Of a stretch of 64,000 nt of DNA, positions 17,472-25,431 are shown piece by piece. This DNA comes from Paenibacillus lycopersici (GTDB lineage: Bacteria > Bacillota > Bacilli > Paenibacillales > Paenibacillaceae). A program made the translations under genes and the position numbers. The stretch spans positions 3,413,001-3,477,000 of the forward strand of contig NZ_CP048209.1 of assembly GCF_010119935.1 (NCBI RefSeq), given 5' to 3'. Within the stretch, counting starts at the first letter, position 1; the number at the start of each line of letters is the position of its first letter. Below the pieces are notes generated by a model. It ran no database searches. It was not told the DNA's origin and worked only from the letters and a program-made list of their open reading frames with translations.

Positions 17472-18176
17472 TTAGGCCCTTGGGACGGAGAGCATCGGCC
17501 GATCGTCGATCAGCTTCCCCGTCTTGGCATAGCGGCAGTTGGCCGCGGCCGCCTGGAATGCAAAAGCGCGCCGCGGCCGGTCGGTATGGTTGCGCTTGCT
17601 GTGATGCAAGGTCTCGCGATGGAAGAATACGGCGTCGCCCGGAGACATCGGTCTGCAAGGCATGGCGTTCGCCGGTTCTGCGGCGCGTCTATGCGCGTGG
17701 TCCGGCCCGTTCAGGTTGGGCTGCCGGCCGAGGAGGTGGGAGCCCGGCGCCAGCCAAAGGCCGGCGTTGCGTTCGTCGATCGGATCGAGGGCGATGAAGC
17801 CGTTCAGCATATGGCCCAGCACATGCGTATACTGATTGTCCTGATGCCATTCGAGGCCATTGGCGTTCGGCGCCACGACAGCGAACATGCCGAGCCACAG
17901 CCGTACGTTGTCCCCGAGTATGCGCTCCATCATGCTGACGATACGCGGATCGTTAAGCATGGCAATCGTGTCGGGATACTCGTCTCGATCGTTATCAAGG
18001 CTGATTCCTCTGCTTCTCCATTGGCCGTCTCCCGGACCGTTCGCAAACTTCTCGATCTCCTTGTTGAGCGCCTCCACGGCGTTCGGATCAAGAAAGCCCG
18101 GCGCATAGAAATATCCCTCTCTGTAAAATTGTTCGATTAATTCCTCCGTTAATTGAAACGTTGCTGCGGCTGTCAT
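17472..18176 (-). CDS. Phytanoyl-CoA dioxygenase (PhyH)-family Fe(II)/2-oxoglutarate oxygenase
   Basis: This 234-residue cupin-fold oxygenase has the iron-binding pair HxD at His111/Asp113 (LEWHQDNQY). The distal His is near residue 191 in LHHSKRN, and a nearby Arg (RPRRAFAF) would bind 2-oxoglutarate. In bacteria this family hydroxylates many small molecules, so the substrate is open. It faces away from the sugar isomerase/transporter operon and shares its upstream region. A palindrome TTGAG-N7-CTCAA at 18199-18215 sits just before its ribosome site (GGGAGG) and may be an operator. A second PhyH gene accompanies the other sugar transporter (51804). Confidence 0.85.
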   Translation of the reverse strand: MTAAATFQLTEELIEQFYREGYFYAPGFLDPNAVEALNKEIEKFANGPGDGQWRSRGISLDNDRDEYPDTIAMLNDPRIVSMMERILGDNVRLWLGMFAVVAPNANGLEWHQDNQYTHVLGHMLNGFIALDPIDERNAGLWLAPGSHLLGRQPNLNGPDHAHRRAAEPANAMPCRPMSPGDAVFFHRETLHHSKRNHTDRPRRAFAFQAAAANCRYAKTGKLIDDRPMLSVPRA

Positions 18177-18413
18177 GATTCCTACGCCTCCCTATACGTT
18201 GAGTATACTGCTCAAGTATATGGCGGCGGAGCCGTTCGATCTTGCGGCTTATGCCGCGGGAAATAACAATTTTGTTCGCGTGCGCACCGGCATGCGGACC
18301 AATAAACGAGCGTAATCGTTGAATAGGTTTCGGACGCGAAGGCAGCAGAATAGTCCATGTCGTCGAATGATGGCTGGACGATGCGTTATGCAATGACTCG
18401 ATTTGACCGCAAA

Positions 18414-18472
18414 ATGACATAAAAATCTTGCCGCTTAATGACATTGACCCTCATCGTGTTCGCTGTTATATT
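18414..18472 (+). promoter_or_regulatory. Promoter P1 with AraC-type direct repeats
   Basis: Direct repeats ATGACAT occur at 18414-18420 and 18438-18444, 24 bp apart. The second abuts the -35 box TTGACC (18444-18449). A 17-bp spacer leads to the -10 box TATATT (18467-18472). This is the geometry expected for an AraC activator touching RNA polymerase. The promoter at 24197-24254 has the same layout and partly the same sequence. It drives the leader and the isomerase/ABC operon. Confidence 0.7.
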
Positions 18473-18483
18473 AAATATCAAAC

Positions 18484-18562
18484 AATACCCATTAAATTAC
18501 TAGGTATTTGGCTACCGGTCAACCGGAGACACGTGCAATGCGTACATTGGCGTGTCTTTTTT
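18484..18562 (+). promoter_or_regulatory. Three-hairpin 5' leader ending in an intrinsic terminator
   Basis: It begins about 5 bases after the predicted transcription start. Hairpin 1 is AATACC (18484-18489) with GGTATT (18503-18508). Hairpin 2 is CCGG-TCAA-CCGG (18515-18526). Hairpin 3 is GACACG/CGTGTC plus CAATG/CATTG around a CGTA loop (18528-18556), followed by six T. This is a complete terminator in front of the first gene, so transcription into the operon must be conditional or partial. Hairpins 1 and 2 recur at 1130-1190 with compensating changes. I cannot assign a ligand. Confidence 0.6.
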
Positions 18563-18637
18563 GTGCTCCGAAAGCGGCTGACCTGGCTCGCAGTACTGCG
18601 GAGCAAGGCGCACCTATTTACAAGGAGGGGGATGGGC

Positions 18638-19384
18638 ATGGCTGAAGCGAAGCCCAAAATAGCGATTCAGGCCAGACTTTGGGGGCTGGACAGAGTGAAG
18701 CGCGAGTATGCGGCCGTCTTCGACGAAATGATCGAGGCGGGTTACGACGGAGCCGAAGGGCGCATTACCTTGTTGGAAGACGAGGAGGGGATCGGACGCT
18801 GCCTTGGCGTTCGGCCTTCATTCTCGCTGATCGCGCTGCATGCCGGTTTGCAGCAGTTCGCGGAGCAGGAAGGGAAAGCAGGGCTTGATTCGATGTTGGA
18901 GGGGATGGCGAGGCTCGGCAGCCGTTACTTGCTCGTCAGCATGGGGGCCGAAGCCGATCGGCCGCAATGGCTGGAGCTTGCGGCCGAACTATCCGAGCGC
19001 TGCGCTTCGGCCGGCATTCAATTCGCCTATCATAACCATGACGGCGAATTCGCGGACGGGTACGGCTTCTTCGATCGGCTCGCCAAGCAGTACAACGTGA
19101 AGCTCGCGGCGGATCTGGCCTGGATCTACCGGGCGGGCCATGATCCGTCGGCATTCGTAAGCCGGTATGCGGATTCGATCGCTTACGTGCATCTCAAGGA
19201 CGTCGCCGGCCAGCAATGGAAGGAGCTTGGGGCAGGCAGCGTGCCGCTGCTGCCGCTGCTGCCGCGATTGGACGAATTGCGCCTGCCGTGGTGGACGGTC
19301 GAACAGGACGACAGCGAACGGCCGGCCGGCGACAGCGCCGCCTTTAGCCGCCAGTTCCTGCGGGAGCACGCCGGGCTGCGGTAG
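18638..19384 (+). CDS. Xylose-isomerase-like TIM-barrel sugar phosphate isomerase/epimerase
   Basis: This 248-residue AP-endonuclease-2-like TIM barrel has metal and substrate-site candidates in FAYHNHDGEF, LAADLAWIYRAGHDP, YVHLKDV and WWTVEQDDS. These fit the family of inosose/ketose isomerases. ATG 18638 lies 8 bases after AGGAGGGG; an in-frame ATG six bases earlier is too close to that site. It is the first gene of the operon with two sugar-ABC permeases and a binding protein, and is behind the leader/terminator. Confidence 0.8.
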   Translation: MAEAKPKIAIQARLWGLDRVKREYAAVFDEMIEAGYDGAEGRITLLEDEEGIGRCLGVRPSFSLIALHAGLQQFAEQEGKAGLDSMLEGMARLGSRYLLVSMGAEADRPQWLELAAELSERCASAGIQFAYHNHDGEFADGYGFFDRLAKQYNVKLAADLAWIYRAGHDPSAFVSRYADSIAYVHLKDVAGQQWKELGAGSVPLLPLLPRLDELRLPWWTVEQDDSERPAGDSAAFSRQFLREHAGLR

Positions 19385-19419
19385 GAAACGCTTGAAAGCG
19401 TGAAAGGGGGAGGAACGAT

Positions 19420-20334
19420 CTGTTCTCCGGATCTACATGGCGCCGATACAAGCGCTACAAGATATTGCTGCTGATGCTCGTTCCGGCGCTGCTCTGGTAT
19501 GGCGTGTTCTACTACGGGCCTTTGTACGGCATTCAGCTAGCCTTTAAGAATTATCGTATCTTCGACGGTATTACCGGGAGCCCTTGGGCGGGACTGGAGC
19601 ATTTTCGGCGCATGTTCTCGGGCAGCAACGATTTTCCCGACATCTTGCGGAATACGATCGTGATCAGCTTCTACCATTTGGCGTTCGGCTTTCCCGCGCC
19701 GCTAGTGCTTGCGCTGTTGTTTAACGAGCTGCGGATCAAATGGTTCAAGCGCGTAACCCAGTCGATTACGTATCTGCCTCATTTTCTATCCTGGGTCGTG
19801 CTGTCCGGCTTGCTGGTCACGTTCCTGTCCCCGACGCAAGGGATCGTTAACTACGTGCTGCAGGGCATCGGAATCGACCCGATTTATTTCTTGGGCGAGA
19901 AGGCGTATTTCAGGTTTACGCTCGTCATGTCGTCCATGTGGAAGGAAGTGGGCTGGGGGACGATCGTCTACATGGCGGCGCTGGCCGGCATTGACCCGAA
20001 CCTGTACGAAGCGGCCCGGGTGGACGGCGCCAGCCGCTGGCGGCAGACGCTGAACATTACGCTGCCCGGCTTGCTGCCGGTCGTCGTCATTCTGTTCCTG
20101 CTCCGCATCGGCCACCTGCTTGACGCCGGCTTCGATCAGGTGCTTAACCTGTACAATCCCGCCGTATACGAGGTGGGCGATATTCTCGATACCTACGTGT
20201 ACCGCGTCGGCATTAACCAGATGGATTACAGCTTTACGACGGCCGTCGGCTTATTCAAGAACGTCGTCGGTTTCGGGTTCCTCGTCATCGCCAATTTCGT
20301 GGTCAAGCGGACCGGACAGGAAGGCATATTCTGA
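19420..20334 (+). CDS. Sugar ABC transporter permease, LplB-type
   Basis: This permease of about 304 residues has six membrane segments and the coupling EAA loop YEAARVDGASRWRQTLNITLPG. The family imports complex oligosaccharides or sugar derivatives. In-frame ATG, GTG or TTG codons before the first membrane helix are absent except TTG 19465 and ATG 19473, and both would remove the basic N-terminal segment. CTG 19420 lies 6 bases after GGGGGAGG and would give the typical start FSGSTWRRYKRYKILL. I therefore propose a rare CTG start. A palindrome ACGCTT-GA-AAGCGT sits at 19389-19402. Confidence 0.8.
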   Translation: MFSGSTWRRYKRYKILLLMLVPALLWYGVFYYGPLYGIQLAFKNYRIFDGITGSPWAGLEHFRRMFSGSNDFPDILRNTIVISFYHLAFGFPAPLVLALLFNELRIKWFKRVTQSITYLPHFLSWVVLSGLLVTFLSPTQGIVNYVLQGIGIDPIYFLGEKAYFRFTLVMSSMWKEVGWGTIVYMAALAGIDPNLYEAARVDGASRWRQTLNITLPGLLPVVVILFLLRIGHLLDAGFDQVLNLYNPAVYEVGDILDTYVYRVGINQMDYSFTTAVGLFKNVVGFGFLVIANFVVKRTGQEGIF

Positions 20335-20365
20335 GCATCGCCGAGCAGAGAGGAGGTTATAGAAA

Positions 20366-21256
20366 GTGAATATTCGCATGACCAAAGGCGAGCAAGCCTT
20401 CCAAATCGCGGCCGTCGCGCTGATCGGTCTGCTGAGCTTATCGGTCCTGTATCCGTTCGTTCATCTGTTGTCGGTATCCTTCAGCACGCCGACCGAAGCC
20501 ATCCGGCCGGGCTTTCATCTCTATCCGCTGCATGTCTCGCTGGAAGCCTACAAGAAGACGTTCGATTCGAAGCAAATTTGGATCGGCTTCGGCAACACGG
20601 CGTTTAGGACGGTCGCAGGTTCGCTGCTCTCGCTGTTCTTCATGGCGATCACGGCCTACCCGTTGTCCAAGCCCGATCTGCCGCACCGTTCGTTGTATAC
20701 GATGGTGTTCGTGTTCACGATGTTTTTTCAAGGCGGGCTGATCCCGACCTATCTGCTGGTCAAGAATATCGGGCTGCTCGATTCCAGATGGGTGTTTATC
20801 CTGGCGCCGCCGTTTCTGATATCGACGTTCTCGCTGCTCATCATGCGCAACTTCTTCATGAGCCTCCCGAGCGAACTCGAGGATGCGGCCAAGATCGACG
20901 GAGCAGGCGATCTCCGCGTGCTGTTCTCGGTCATCATGCCGCTGTCGAAGCCGATCCTGGCGACGCTGGGTCTATGGGCGGCGGTTGCGCATTGGAACTC
21001 CTGGTTCGACGGCATGCTGTATATCCAGGACAGCTCGAAAATGCTGCTGCAAACGTATTTGCGCCGGCTGATCGTGGAGAACCGCGACCAAGACGTGCAA
21101 GCGCTGCTCGACCAGACGATGGGCGCGCAGGACGTCATTCCCGAAACGGTGAAGGCGTCTACGCTGATCGTGACCATCGTTCCCATCATCATCGTGTATC
21201 CGTTCTTGCAGAAGTATTTCGTTAAAGGCGTCCTGGTCGGCTCGTTGAAGGGGTAG
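20366..21256 (+). CDS. Sugar ABC transporter permease, YtcP-type
   Basis: This 296-residue permease starts at GTG 20366 after GAGGAGG. It has six membrane helices. The EAA loop is LEDAAKIDGAGDLRVLFSVIMPL, and the end QKYFVKGVLVGSLKG is typical of the carbohydrate uptake CUT1 subfamily. It partners the LplB-type permease 31 bases upstream. No ATPase gene is present; such systems usually share an MsmX-like ATPase encoded elsewhere. Confidence 0.88.
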   Translation: MNIRMTKGEQAFQIAAVALIGLLSLSVLYPFVHLLSVSFSTPTEAIRPGFHLYPLHVSLEAYKKTFDSKQIWIGFGNTAFRTVAGSLLSLFFMAITAYPLSKPDLPHRSLYTMVFVFTMFFQGGLIPTYLLVKNIGLLDSRWVFILAPPFLISTFSLLIMRNFFMSLPSELEDAAKIDGAGDLRVLFSVIMPLSKPILATLGLWAAVAHWNSWFDGMLYIQDSSKMLLQTYLRRLIVENRDQDVQALLDQTMGAQDVIPETVKASTLIVTIVPIIIVYPFLQKYFVKGVLVGSLKG

Positions 21257-21342
21257 CTGATAGAGTTGATGATAGAGCTGCATATAGGGCGGCTTGCCGG
21301 ACGGCTGAATGAGCGGCCTCGCCCATAAGCGAAGCGCAAAAA

Positions 21343-21416
21343 GATCGAAGGAATGGATCGAAGGAATGGATCGAAGGAATGAAAGGAATGAATCAAAGGA
21401 ATGAATCGAAGGAGCG
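21343..21416 (+). repeat. Six imperfect 13-bp tandem repeats
   Basis: The unit GATCGAAGGAATG begins at 21343, 21356 and 21369 exactly. A shortened unit follows at 21382, with variants at 21391 and 21404. Every unit contains a GGA core resembling a ribosome-binding site, and the last one provides the real site for the binding-protein gene. Confidence 0.8.
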
Positions 21417-21424
21417 GAAGAGAT

Positions 21425-23059
21425 ATGACAAGGTCAACGGGCCGGATGCGTACGATCATTCTTATCGCCGCAGCGCTGCTCTTGCTGGTCGCAGCGGGCT
21501 GCGGAAATAACGGCAACGCGGCGAACGGTAAAGCAGGCAGCGGCGGCAATGGCGCCGACACGAGCGCGAACGCCGGCAAGACGAACGAAGGTCAGACGAA
21601 CGCCGATCAGACGAAAACGGAAGCGCCGATGGAAATCACGTGGCTCAGCTTCAATCCCCCGGAAGACGATTCGTCCCCGGTGCAGCAAGCGCTGGAGAAG
21701 AAGTTCAACGTGAAGTTCAAGAACATCCGCATCGAGCGCGCCAATTACAACGAGCAGATGAACATCAAGTTCAGCAGCGGCGAAATTCCCGATCTGATCT
21801 ATCTCGATTCCTCGCCGCAGCGGGTGGAAGAACTCGTGAATCAGGGCGTGTTGGCCGAGCTGCCGGTCGACGAAATCAAATCGCATATGCCGGAGTATGC
21901 CAAGACGCTCGACGATACGGATCCGTCCGTATGGACATACGGGCAGGTCGACGGCAAAAGCTACGGCATTCCGGTCATCTGGCCGATCGGCAGCCTGCCG
22001 TTTCTGCCGGGCTACAATGCCGACTGGCTGGCCAAAATCGGCTACAACGAGCCGCCGAAAACGCTGGATGAATTCGAAGACGTGCTGCGTAAATTCCGCA
22101 ACGACGATCCGGACGGGAACGGCAAGAAGGATACATACGGATACTCGGGGCAAGGGACGGACAGCCGTTCGTTCTCGACCGTATTCGGCGCGTTCCAGGT
22201 AAGGACGGACTATATGGTCGATCCGAAGTCGGGCCAGATCGTCTACGGCATGACGACGGAGGGCGCGCGGGAAGCGTTCAAGCTGCTGAACAAGTGGTAC
22301 AAGGAAGGGCTGATCGATCCGGAGTTCGTCACGAAGACGGCGAACGATTACCACGACGATTTCGTCAACGGCAAAGTCGGCGTCCGCGACTGGATGTCGT
22401 TCCAATTCGAACCGCGCATCGGCATCGTCGGCTCGCCGTTCTATACGAAGAATCCCGACAACCAGATCGTCGTCGGCAAGCAGGTTTCCGGTCCTGACGG
22501 CGACGGCCTGGCATACTCGTACGGCGCCAAGAACGCGTTTCTCGCCATGGGCAGGCAAGTGGCCGACGATCCGGCGAAGAAGGAGAAGCTGTATGAAATC
22601 CTGAACGCGCTGGCAACGGACGACCAGACGTATTTGACCTCCGTATACGGAATCGAAGGCGAGCATTATCACATGGAGAACGGCAAGCCGATCATGAAGC
22701 CGGAGTTCGCCAGCGAGAACAACAAGTATAAGATCGGCGCAGGTACCTTCTACGGACTGTTCGGAACGAAGAGCAAGCTGATGGAGCATTACGATTATAC
22801 CGACGATACGCTGAAGTTTATCGACGGCTTGAGGGAGAAGGGCGGACAGACGCTCGAGTCGCTGCCGCTCTACGTGCCGGCGATGGATAAATACCTGGAT
22901 CTCGGCAAGCTGGCCCAGCAATATTTTATTAAATTCGTTCGCGGGGAAACCGATTTGGACGCCGGCTTCGACACGTTCGTCAAGGCATGGAACAATGCCG
23001 GCGGCAGCGAGATTTTGACCGAGGTCAACGCGAAATACAAGGATACGTTCGCGAAATAA
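21425..23059 (+). CDS. Extracellular sugar-binding lipoprotein
   Basis: This 544-residue solute-binding protein of the LipO type has a signal peptide ending in LVAAGC (Cys26) and a Gly/Asn/Thr-rich linker. It then has the CUT1-type domain (EITWLSFNPPEDDSSP; PVIWPIGSLPFLPGYNADWL). It would capture the ligand for the two upstream permeases. ATG 21425 follows GGAGCGG from the last tandem repeat. A terminator follows at 23156. The size (over 500 residues) suggests an oligosaccharide or bulky conjugate, but this is only a family tendency. Confidence 0.88.
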   Translation: MTRSTGRMRTIILIAAALLLLVAAGCGNNGNAANGKAGSGGNGADTSANAGKTNEGQTNADQTKTEAPMEITWLSFNPPEDDSSPVQQALEKKFNVKFKNIRIERANYNEQMNIKFSSGEIPDLIYLDSSPQRVEELVNQGVLAELPVDEIKSHMPEYAKTLDDTDPSVWTYGQVDGKSYGIPVIWPIGSLPFLPGYNADWLAKIGYNEPPKTLDEFEDVLRKFRNDDPDGNGKKDTYGYSGQGTDSRSFSTVFGAFQVRTDYMVDPKSGQIVYGMTTEGAREAFKLLNKWYKEGLIDPEFVTKTANDYHDDFVNGKVGVRDWMSFQFEPRIGIVGSPFYTKNPDNQIVVGKQVSGPDGDGLAYSYGAKNAFLAMGRQVADDPAKKEKLYEILNALATDDQTYLTSVYGIEGEHYHMENGKPIMKPEFASENNKYKIGAGTFYGLFGTKSKLMEHYDYTDDTLKFIDGLREKGGQTLESLPLYVPAMDKYLDLGKLAQQYFIKFVRGETDLDAGFDTFVKAWNNAGGSEILTEVNAKYKDTFAK

Positions 23060-23075
23060 AGGCGTTCTTCTGCAA

Positions 23076-23130
23076 CGGCAGGCGGACAGAGGATCCGCTA
23101 TGTGATCGCAATCGGCGATATGAGGCAGTT
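23076..23130 (+). repeat. Interspersed repeat, copy 1
   Basis: A segment that matches the reverse complement of 43161-43210 over 50 bp with about 42 identities, including 33 consecutive identical bases. Its core GCGGA-N7-TCCGC can form a small hairpin. It lies directly behind the binding-protein gene. Confidence 0.8.
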
Positions 23131-23155
23131 TCCTATGGACGTTCTTGACAAGCCG

Positions 23156-23182
23156 GGAGGCATCTGGCGAGATGCCTCCTTC
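23156..23182 (+). terminator. Terminator of the isomerase/ABC operon
   Basis: Perfect 10-bp arms GGAGGCATCT/AGATGCCTCC with a GGCG loop, followed by TTCCTT. It lies between convergent genes. Confidence 0.75.
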
Positions 23183-23223
23183 CTTATGCGGCAGCTTGCC
23201 CCGGACATGCGGGGCAGCCCGCA

Positions 23224-24102
23224 TTAGTGCTTCAAATGCCGATAGTGGTTGGGGGGAAGGCCGACATGCTTCTTGAACGCTTTCGAGAAGGTGAATAAGT
23301 CGGGGTATCCGACGGATTGCGCGATCTCGGCCAGCTTGTACTCCGTTTCCGCCAGCATCGATTTGGCCGCGTCGATCTTCAGCTGCTGCAAGTAGCGGAC
23401 CGGCGTCATGCCGTACGCTTTTCGAAAGGACTTGCTGAAGTACGTGCGGTCGACTCCGGCATACTTGGAAATCTCCTGCACGGTGATGCCTTCCGCGAAA
23501 TGCAAGTTCATGTAGGCCATGCCTTTGTCGAGCCATGACTCGGCGCCGGCTTCCTTCCGGCTCGGCTTCTCGGCCGTCTCCGTCAGCCAGCCCAGAATGC
23601 CTAAGAAAATGCTGGACTTCATCAGTTCCGCGCCGTCGCCGCCGTCCTTGCGAATCAAGGCAAAGAACGATTCCATCCGCCGTTCAAGCTCCGCATCGGC
23701 AGGCCGGCTCAGGTACGGCGATTCGGGGCGCAAGCCGATCCTGTCCAGAACGTCCTTCGCCATTCTGCCGTCGAAGGCGACCCATGCCAGCTTCAGCGGA
23801 TGCTCGGCGGAGGTGTAATACTCTTGCGAGACATGCGGAAACAGGCAAAACAAATCGCCGCTCTTCAGCGAGTAGGTATGATCCTCCTGCGAGAAGAAGC
23901 CGATCCCGTCCACGACATAGTGCAGGCTGTAATAAGGGGTGAAGCGCGGTCCGACGTGGTAATTCGGCTTCGCCTCGTTCCTTCCGAGCCGGGCCGGCCA
24001 CACGGCATTGGCGCGTTCGAACGAGGTCGGCGTGAATAAGTGGTTCTCGATCCACTGAATGTTCTCTTCCTGCCAAAATGCATCTCTAGGGCTGGCGTTC
24101 AT
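23224..24102 (-). CDS. AraC-family transcriptional regulator
   Basis: This 292-residue regulator has a cupin N-terminus (YHVGPRFTPYYSLHYVVDG, LKSGDLFCLFPHVSQEY) and a C-terminal double helix-turn-helix (about residues 190-290, ITVQEISKYAGVDRTYFSKSF and LAEIAQSVGYPDLFTFSKAFKKHVG). It is divergent from the monooxygenase operon and separated by promoter P2, so it is the prime candidate to bind the direct repeats there and at P1. Confidence 0.87.
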   Translation of the reverse strand: MNASPRDAFWQEENIQWIENHLFTPTSFERANAVWPARLGRNEAKPNYHVGPRFTPYYSLHYVVDGIGFFSQEDHTYSLKSGDLFCLFPHVSQEYYTSAEHPLKLAWVAFDGRMAKDVLDRIGLRPESPYLSRPADAELERRMESFFALIRKDGGDGAELMKSSIFLGILGWLTETAEKPSRKEAGAESWLDKGMAYMNLHFAEGITVQEISKYAGVDRTYFSKSFRKAYGMTPVRYLQQLKIDAAKSMLAETEYKLAEIAQSVGYPDLFTFSKAFKKHVGLPPNHYRHLKH

Positions 24103-24196
24103 CTCTCAGACGCTCCTCATTGTCAATTCATCGTTATGTCCAGTGTAAGAGAGAAGCAAAATCTCGGCAAGAGTGTCAATGCAATATTCACGCAAA

Positions 24197-24254
24197 ATGA
24201 CAAAAACATTGGTCTCGTACTGACATTTACCGCCTATTCGAGAACTGATATATT
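24197..24254 (+). promoter_or_regulatory. Promoter P2 with AraC-type direct repeats
   Basis: ATGACA (24197-24202) and TGACAT (24221-24226) are direct repeats; the second overlaps the -35 box TTTACC (24226-24231). A 17-bp spacer leads to TATATT (24249-24254). GCAAAATGACA and TGACATTKACC are shared almost exactly with P1. Confidence 0.7.
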
Positions 24255-24267
24255 CAAATTGCAAATA

Positions 24268-24292
24268 AATCCCATTAAACTAATCGGGTATT
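24268..24292 (+). promoter_or_regulatory. 5' stem-loop similar to hairpin 1 of the P1 leader
   Basis: AATCCC...GGGTATT with loop CATTAAACTAATC resembles the P1 hairpin (loop CATTAAATTACTA). It starts at about the same distance from the -10 box and ends just before the ribosome site GAAGGA of the monooxygenase gene. The other two hairpins of the P1 leader are absent. Confidence 0.5.
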
Positions 24293-24309
24293 GAGAAGGA
24301 TGTGATCGC

Positions 24310-25431
24310 ATGGCAGAAATCGAGTTTGGCTGGTTCATTCCTACGACAGGGGACGGCCCGCATATCGGCGTGCGGCCGGAACGGGAGTCGACGCCGGAAT
24401 ACATGGCGAGCGTTGCGCAGGAAGCGGAGAAGGCCGGATATGAATTCGCGCTGATCCCGGCTGGCGGAGACTGCCTGGATGCTTGGATCGTGGGCACCTA
24501 CATTGCTTCGCGGACGAAATCGTTCAAGCCGCTCGTGGCGATGCGGCCCGGTCTGATGGCTCCGATCCTCGCGGCGCGAATGGGCGCTACCCTAGACCGG
24601 ATAACGGGCGGCAGGGCGATGATCAATGTCGTAACCGGCCACTATCCGGATGATTTGAAAGCAACCGGGGACCTCCTTCATATCAGCCATGACGAGCGGT
24701 ACGACCGCACGCGGGAGTTCATGGAGATCGTCAAGGGCGTATGGAACGACAAGGAACGCGGCGGCTTTGATTACAAAGGCGACTATTACGAAATCGAAGG
24801 CGGCCTCAGCCGTCCGATGCCGCTCCAGCAGCCTTATCCGCCGTTGTATTTCGGCGGGAGCTCCGCGGCCGGCAAGAAGGTTGCCGCGGAGCTGGCGGAT
24901 GTCTATCTCATGTGGGCGGAGCCGCTGCCGTGGATTCAAGGGCAGATCGCGGAGATGGAAGGACAGCTGGAGGAGCTTCGCCGGACGAAGGGGATCAAGC
25001 GCACGCTGCGCTACGGCTTGCGGGCGCAAATCGTCGTTCGCGACACGGAGGAGGAGGCGTGGGAGGCGGCCCGGGATATCATCAGCAAAGCCGACCCGGC
25101 GTTGAAATCGTCTTCCGAGAAGCTGCACGCCAGAACGGATGCCACGAATCAGAAGCGGCAGATGGACTTGTGGCAGCAATCCAAGGACCAGGATTACGTG
25201 ATCGGCCCTAATCTATGGTCCGGCTTGTCGGCCATCCGGGGAGGCGGCGCCGTGGCGATCGTCGGCACGCCCGAGCAAGCGGCAGAGCGGATTCTGGAAT
25301 TCGTCGAGATCGGGATCAGCACCTTCATTCTGTCCGGCTACCCGCATCTGGAAGAAGCGCGCCGGTCGGGAGAAGCGGTGCTGCCGCTGGTCAAGCAACG
25401 GCTGCAGGCACAAGGAGGCGTTAAGCGATGA
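24310..25431 (+). CDS. SsuD-like FMN-dependent monooxygenase (LLM class)
   Basis: This 373-residue flavin monooxygenase is closely similar in order of motifs to alkanesulfonate monooxygenase SsuD: FGWFIPTTGDG, CLDAWI (Cys55), QPYPPLYFGGSS, NLWSGLSAIRGG and SGYPHLEEA. SsuD and the sulfoquinovose enzyme SmoC split C-S bonds using FMNH2 supplied by a separate reductase. From memory of SsuD/SmoC, the sulfonate contacts are Trp, Arg, His and Tyr; here Trp202, Arg238 and Tyr344 are kept but the His position is Gln240. No flavin reductase is in the operon (one FMN reductase is at 58275). It is translationally coupled to a Gfo dehydrogenase, which suggests an oxygenation product that is a sugar aldehyde or ketone. 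Confidence 0.85.
   Translation: MAEIEFGWFIPTTGDGPHIGVRPERESTPEYMASVAQEAEKAGYEFALIPAGGDCLDAWIVGTYIASRTKSFKPLVAMRPGLMAPILAARMGATLDRITGGRAMINVVTGHYPDDLKATGDLLHISHDERYDRTREFMEIVKGVWNDKERGGFDYKGDYYEIEGGLSRPMPLQQPYPPLYFGGSSAAGKKVAAELADVYLMWAEPLPWIQGQIAEMEGQLEELRRTKGIKRTLRYGLRAQIVVRDTEEEAWEAARDIISKADPALKSSSEKLHARTDATNQKRQMDLWQQSKDQDYVIGPNLWSGLSAIRGGGAVAIVGTPEQAAERILEFVEIGISTFILSGYPHLEEARRSGEAVLPLVKQRLQAQGGVKR

Noticed and set aside
18484-18562. Cyclic-di-GMP, TPP or SAM riboswitch
   Set aside because: The conserved cores I know for these classes (for example GCAAAGC or CTGAGA) are absent, so I left the class open.
21434-23536. Leftward 700-codon open frame across the binding-protein gene
   Set aside because: It is antisense to a clear lipoprotein gene, rich in Arg/Gln/His as expected from a GC-rich shadow, and has no family motif.
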